Source of the DNA: an uncultured Mucispirillum sp.
GTDB lineage: Bacteria > Chrysiogenota > Deferribacteres > Deferribacterales > Mucispirillaceae
DNA length: 8,607 bases
NCBI GenBank assembly: GCA_945947845.1
Contig: CAMEZN010000056.1
Location: 1-8,607 of the forward strand
Direction: 5' to 3'
The notes under the pieces were generated by a model. It saw nothing but the letters and a program-made list of their open reading frames with translations, had not been told where the DNA came from and made no database searches. Position 1 is the stretch's first letter. Every line of letters starts with the position of its first letter. Of the stretch, positions 5,835-8,607 are shown in pieces. The translations under genes were made by a program, and so were the position numbers.

Positions 5835-5910
5835 TGGTGAGCCGTATTGGGATCGAACCAATGACCCATTGCTTAAAAGGCAATTGCTCTACCGTCTGAG
5901 CTAACGGCTC
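5835..5910 (-). tRNA. tRNA-Lys (TTT), CCA encoded
   Basis: Acceptor GAGCCGT pairs with ACGGCTC. Anticodon stem ATTGC/GCAAT encloses CTTTTAA, anticodon TTT. The T loop region reads GGTTCGATCCC. The discriminator A at 5838 is followed by CCA (5835-5837), so this is the only one of the four tRNAs with an encoded CCA end; without it the gene spans 5838-5910. It is the first gene of the operon. Confidence 0.96.
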
Positions 5911-5918
5911 ATTTACTA

Positions 5919-5946
5919 ACCCGAGCAAGTTCGGCTACTCTCGGGT
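5919..5946 (-). other. Leader hairpin of the tRNA operon
   Basis: On the minus strand, ACCCGAG (5940-5946) pairs with CTCGGGT (5919-5925) around a 14-nt loop. It lies 8 nt upstream of tRNA-Lys, and the predicted start of transcription (near 5948) is just before it. The primary transcript would therefore begin with this stem. It could protect the 5' end or help processing; there is no T-tract, so it is not an intrinsic terminator. Confidence 0.55.
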
Positions 5947-5954
5947 GGAAGTAA

Positions 5955-5983
5955 TATATAACAGAGTAAAAAATAAAAGTCAA
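5955..5983 (-). promoter_or_regulatory. Sigma-70 promoter of the tRNA operon
   Basis: On the minus strand, -35 TTGACT (5978-5983) and -10 TATATA (5955-5960) are exactly 17 bases apart. The four tRNAs follow in the same direction, with no other promoter between them. Confidence 0.85.
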
Positions 5984-6020
5984 CAACTTTTTTTAAATTT
6001 TTTTAATTTTTTTTCTTCTT
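5984..6020 (-). promoter_or_regulatory. A-tract upstream (UP-like) element of the tRNA promoter
   Basis: Directly upstream of the -35 box, the minus strand carries three A-runs separated by short AT steps. This is the composition expected of an UP element bound by the alpha subunit of RNA polymerase at stable RNA promoters. In a genome this AT-rich such tracts also arise by chance, so the call rests mainly on position. Confidence 0.45.
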
Positions 6021-6090
6021 ATTTTTTTCAGCTGTATTTTATGCTGTTTATTTTTATTTTTTAGTATATTTTGTTTTAAAATACTGCATT

Positions 6091-6120
6091 AAAACAAAAA
6101 GGGGAGTTTTTATACTCCCC
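6091..6120 (-). terminator. Intrinsic terminator after purA
   Basis: GGGGAGT and ACTCCCC on the minus strand form a 7-bp stem with a 6-nt loop, followed by TTTTTG and TTTT. It lies 32 nt after the purA stop and separates the hisZ-purA transcript from the tRNA operon. Confidence 0.9.
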
Positions 6121-6152
6121 AACAATATAAATATAAATTTATTTACAATAGC

Positions 6153-7442
6153 TTATTTAAATATTTCATTTAGAACTATTGTCTGGCTTCTATCTGTGCC
6201 AATAGATACTACACAGTATGGAATACCTAAATAATTTGAAATAAAATCAATATATTCTTTTGCTTCTGCTGGCAGCTCTTCAAGTTTTTTAATTTTTGTA
6301 AGGTCTGTAAGCCAGCCTTTAAATTCTTTATATACTGGTTTTATTTTTTCAATTCTTTCTAAATCAGCAGGAAACTGCTCTACAATTTTACCGTCTATTT
6401 CATAAGCTGTGCAGACTTTTATTACAGGCATATTGTCAAGCACGTCCATTTTAGTAAGTGCAATATAATCAAGACCGTTAACCATAACTGCATATTTTGC
6501 AGCAACTAAATCAAGCCAGCCACATCTTCTTGGTCTGCCAGTAACTGCTCCAAACTCATGTCCTGCTGCTCTTAGTGCTTCGCCGTCTGCATCAAAAAGC
6601 TCTGTTGGGAAAGGACCACTGCCTACTCTTGTTGTATATGCTTTCATAACACCAGCTATGCAGGAAATCTTTCTTGGAGAAATACCTGTGCCAGTGCAGG
6701 CTCCACCTGCTGTGCCGTTTGATGATGTAACAAATGGATATGTGCCAAAATCCACATCAAGCATTGTGCCCTGAGCACCTTCAAGCATAACTTTTTTTCC
6801 TTCATCTATTAATTTATTTATTAAATATGATGTATCTGTAACATATTGTTTTAAATCATTTATATGTCTTTTACAGTATGCTTTTGCTTCTTCTATATTA
6901 ATAGGGTCTACACCGTATGCTTTAACTGCATATTTATTAAGCTCATCTATATTTGTTTTTATTTTTTCATCAAGCAGTTTTTCATTAAATAAATCACCTA
7001 TACGGATACCGTTTCTAGCAGTTTTATCCATATATGTAGGGCCTATGCCTCTGCCTGTTGTTCCTATTTTATTTGCACCTTTTAATTCTTCTTTATGCTT
7101 ATCAAAAAATATGTGATAAGGCATGATAACATGAGCTCTATCGCTTATGTAAAATCTTCCATCAAATTTTACACCTTTTTCTTTAAGTTCATTTATTTCT
7201 TTAAATAAAGCATCAAGTTCTATTACTGTGCCATTTCCTATTATATTTATTGTTTTTTCATGAATAATACCGGAAGGGATAAGCCGCAGAATATATTTTA
7301 CTCCATCTACCCATACAGTATGGCCGGCATTGTGTCCACCCTGATACCTGACGACAACATCTGCCTGCTCTGAATACATATCTACTATTTTTCCTTTTCC
7401 TTCATCGCCCCACTGGGCACCAAGCACTGCTGAACAGCTCAT
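6153..7442 (-). CDS. purA: Adenylosuccinate synthetase
   Basis: 429 residues, the usual length. The enzyme joins IMP and aspartate using GTP to give adenylosuccinate, the first step from IMP to AMP, in the cytoplasm. All core motifs are visible: GAQWGDEGKGK (8-18) with Asp13, HNAGHT (37-42) with His41 at the same numbers as in E. coli, the IMP-binding GTTGRGIGPTY (127-137), EGAQGTMLDVDFGTYPF (from about 221), TRVGSGPFPTE (271-281), VTGRPRRCGWLDL (300-312), the guanine-specificity motif LTKMD (329-333) and, near the C-terminus, SIGTDRSQTI. The start is set at 7442 because GGGGGAA (7446-7452) lies just upstream; an ATG at 7454 overlaps the hisZ stop (TAATG) and has no Shine-Dalgarno. It is co-transcribed with hisZ and ends at the terminator at 6091-6120. 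Confidence 0.98.
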   Translation of the reverse strand: MSCSAVLGAQWGDEGKGKIVDMYSEQADVVVRYQGGHNAGHTVWVDGVKYILRLIPSGIIHEKTINIIGNGTVIELDALFKEINELKEKGVKFDGRFYISDRAHVIMPYHIFFDKHKEELKGANKIGTTGRGIGPTYMDKTARNGIRIGDLFNEKLLDEKIKTNIDELNKYAVKAYGVDPINIEEAKAYCKRHINDLKQYVTDTSYLINKLIDEGKKVMLEGAQGTMLDVDFGTYPFVTSSNGTAGGACTGTGISPRKISCIAGVMKAYTTRVGSGPFPTELFDADGEALRAAGHEFGAVTGRPRRCGWLDLVAAKYAVMVNGLDYIALTKMDVLDNMPVIKVCTAYEIDGKIVEQFPADLERIEKIKPVYKEFKGWLTDLTKIKKLEELPAEAKEYIDFISNYLGIPYCVVSIGTDRSQTIVLNEIFK

Positions 7443-7453
7443 TATTTCCCCCA

Positions 7454-8566
7454 TTAAATTATATTTTTAAAAGTGTAATTTTTTATAAAATTTTCTTTCT
7501 GGTTTTCTTCTGTAACAAATATAACACTTTTTCCTTCCCTGCGAAGTGATACGGCTTTTTTAAAATTATCTTTTCCTATCACTAAATAATCATACTCTTC
7601 TGACTTACTTTCACATATAGAAAAATGTAGAAGATTATCAATATTTAATGCAGCACCACATGCAGTCAAATCCCTGTCAAACTTTGACATTAATGTATCA
7701 TATCTTCCGCCACTGCCTAGTATACTGCCATAATTTTCATGCAGTATTTCAAAATGCACACCTGTATAATAATCAAGCCCTTTTGATTCTGCTGCATCAA
7801 ATATTAATATATTTTCATCTATACCGCAGCTTATAAGCTGATTAAATAGATTTTTAATAAATACTATTCTATCATTAAGCTCTTTATCAAACGATGTAAG
7901 CTTTTCTAATTCTCTTATATTATCCATACCACCAAAAGCAAGTGGAAGTTTAATAATTAAATCTTTTAGATTCTGCTCTGTCTTTTGCTCTGATACTATT
8001 TTTTTTAAGTCATGAGTTCTTCTTTCAGAGACTGCTTCTAGGATTTTTTCACCATTTTCACCTGCAAGCACTTTTATTCTATTTAAAAATAATGTGTCTC
8101 CAAATGTAAAACAAAAACCATTAAGCCCCATTTTTTCTAAGGCAGCATTCGCTGTTAATACTATTTCTATATCTCCAAAAATACTGCTTTCACCAAAAAT
8201 TTCCCAGCCTGTCTGGTTTTCTTCGCCTTTTATTCCCCTATCCTTTTCAACAGAACGAAATACTGTGCCTTGATAACATACACGGAATGGCATTGGCAGA
8301 TTTTCCATTCCTGATACAATGCGGCAAACCTGTGGAGTGAAATCTGGGCGAAGAACTAATGTTTTACCTGTATGCCTGTCTATAAAGCGGATTATACTCT
8401 CATCAGAAAAATTAAATACAGTATCCTGTAATAAATCATAATATTCATAAATTGGCAGGTGAAGCTCTGTATAGCCATACTGGTTGAGAGTGCCTTTTAT
8501 TACCTTTAATGCACTCTCAATTCTGCCGCTTCGCTCTATATTCTGCTCTTTTGAAATATTTGTCAT
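7454..8566 (-). CDS. hisZ: ATP phosphoribosyltransferase regulatory subunit (HisZ)
   Basis: 370 residues. HisZ is a non-catalytic paralogue of histidyl-tRNA synthetase that forms a complex with the short form of HisG, the first enzyme of histidine synthesis, and carries its histidine feedback control. The class II synthetase core is visible: TLVLRPDFTPQVCRI (about 69-83), PFRVCYQGTVFR (93-104), QTGWEIFG (118-125), SKGLDYYTG (261-269) and GSGGRYD (284-290). In true HisRS the loop reads RGLDYY; here Arg is Lys (residue 262). The normal anticodon-binding domain is reduced to about 45 residues (DYLVIGKDNFKKAV onward). Both points favour HisZ over HisRS. The start ATG overlaps the stop of an upstream gene (ATGA), and the only Shine-Dalgarno-like GGGAG is 13 nt away, so translation is probably coupled. 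A matching short HisG must be encoded outside the window. Confidence 0.9.
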   Translation of the reverse strand: MTNISKEQNIERSGRIESALKVIKGTLNQYGYTELHLPIYEYYDLLQDTVFNFSDESIIRFIDRHTGKTLVLRPDFTPQVCRIVSGMENLPMPFRVCYQGTVFRSVEKDRGIKGEENQTGWEIFGESSIFGDIEIVLTANAALEKMGLNGFCFTFGDTLFLNRIKVLAGENGEKILEAVSERRTHDLKKIVSEQKTEQNLKDLIIKLPLAFGGMDNIRELEKLTSFDKELNDRIVFIKNLFNQLISCGIDENILIFDAAESKGLDYYTGVHFEILHENYGSILGSGGRYDTLMSKFDRDLTACGAALNIDNLLHFSICESKSEEYDYLVIGKDNFKKAVSLRREGKSVIFVTEENQKENFIKNYTFKNII

Positions 8567-8607
8567 ATTGCTGGCATTTCTCCCATTAATACAGCCTGAG
8601 CAGCAGC
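8563..8607 (-). CDS. C-terminal end of an upstream gene, cut by window edge
   Basis: One minus-strand frame is open from the right edge for 14 codons (AAAQAVLMGEMPAI) and stops at a TGA that overlaps the hisZ ATG as ATGA. Such an overlap is typical of translational coupling in an operon. A second frame, in phase with hisZ, is also open to the edge, so an alternative is that hisZ starts further upstream. The fragment is too short to name. Confidence 0.5.
   Translation of the reverse strand, partial: AAAQAVLMGEMPAI

Noticed and set aside
5640..5861. A 73-codon minus-strand reading frame
   Set aside because: It lies wholly over the tRNA-Val and tRNA-Glu genes and their spacers. Its translation comes from conserved tRNA sequence, not from a protein gene.

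Overview
The window is AT-rich chromosomal DNA (by eye about one third G+C) from a diderm bacterium. Evidence for an outer membrane is a signal-peptide beta-barrel protein ending in Phe. A HisZ-type paralogue of histidyl-tRNA synthetase, a near-consensus sigma-54 promoter and the AT-rich codon use would fit a gut or sediment lineage such as Deferribacterota (Mucispirillum-like). That assignment is inference, because no rRNA or marker tree is available here.

Left block (1-2996, all minus strand): a likely three-gene transcript reads ABC-F ATPase, then an outer-membrane beta-barrel protein, then a RadC-family protein cut by the left edge. Gaps are 14 nt and 5 nt, so the genes are probably co-transcribed. 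Nothing in their sequences ties their functions together.

Middle block (about 3000-5412): this is the least ordinary part. Facing away from the ABC-F gene is a 71-residue small protein gene on the plus strand. It has a strong ribosome binding site and a very good sigma-54 (-24/-12) promoter. Its downstream region holds two consecutive RNA-hairpin-forming inverted repeats that show the same loop word, CCGCCAA. Next, on the minus strand, is a decayed gene with two homopolymer frameshifts and an amber codon. It is followed by an exported protein of unknown function and a charged cytoplasmic protein of unknown function. The last of these has its own sigma-70 promoter and a terminator.

Right block (5541-8607, all minus strand): a four-tRNA operon (Lys-Glu-Val-Asp) has a sigma-70 promoter, an A-tract upstream element, a leader hairpin and a strong intrinsic terminator. 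Upstream of it lie hisZ and purA, which overlap or nearly abut and end in their own terminator. HisZ is the regulatory subunit for ATP phosphoribosyltransferase (first step of histidine synthesis). PurA makes adenylosuccinate from IMP (AMP branch of purine synthesis). The two pathways are linked in general because histidine synthesis consumes ATP and returns AICAR to the purine pathway. A fragment of another gene overlaps the hisZ start by ATGA at the right edge.

Several starts were moved downstream of the longest possible ORF because a good Shine-Dalgarno sequence lies inside the longer frame (beta-barrel protein, exported protein, charged protein, purA).
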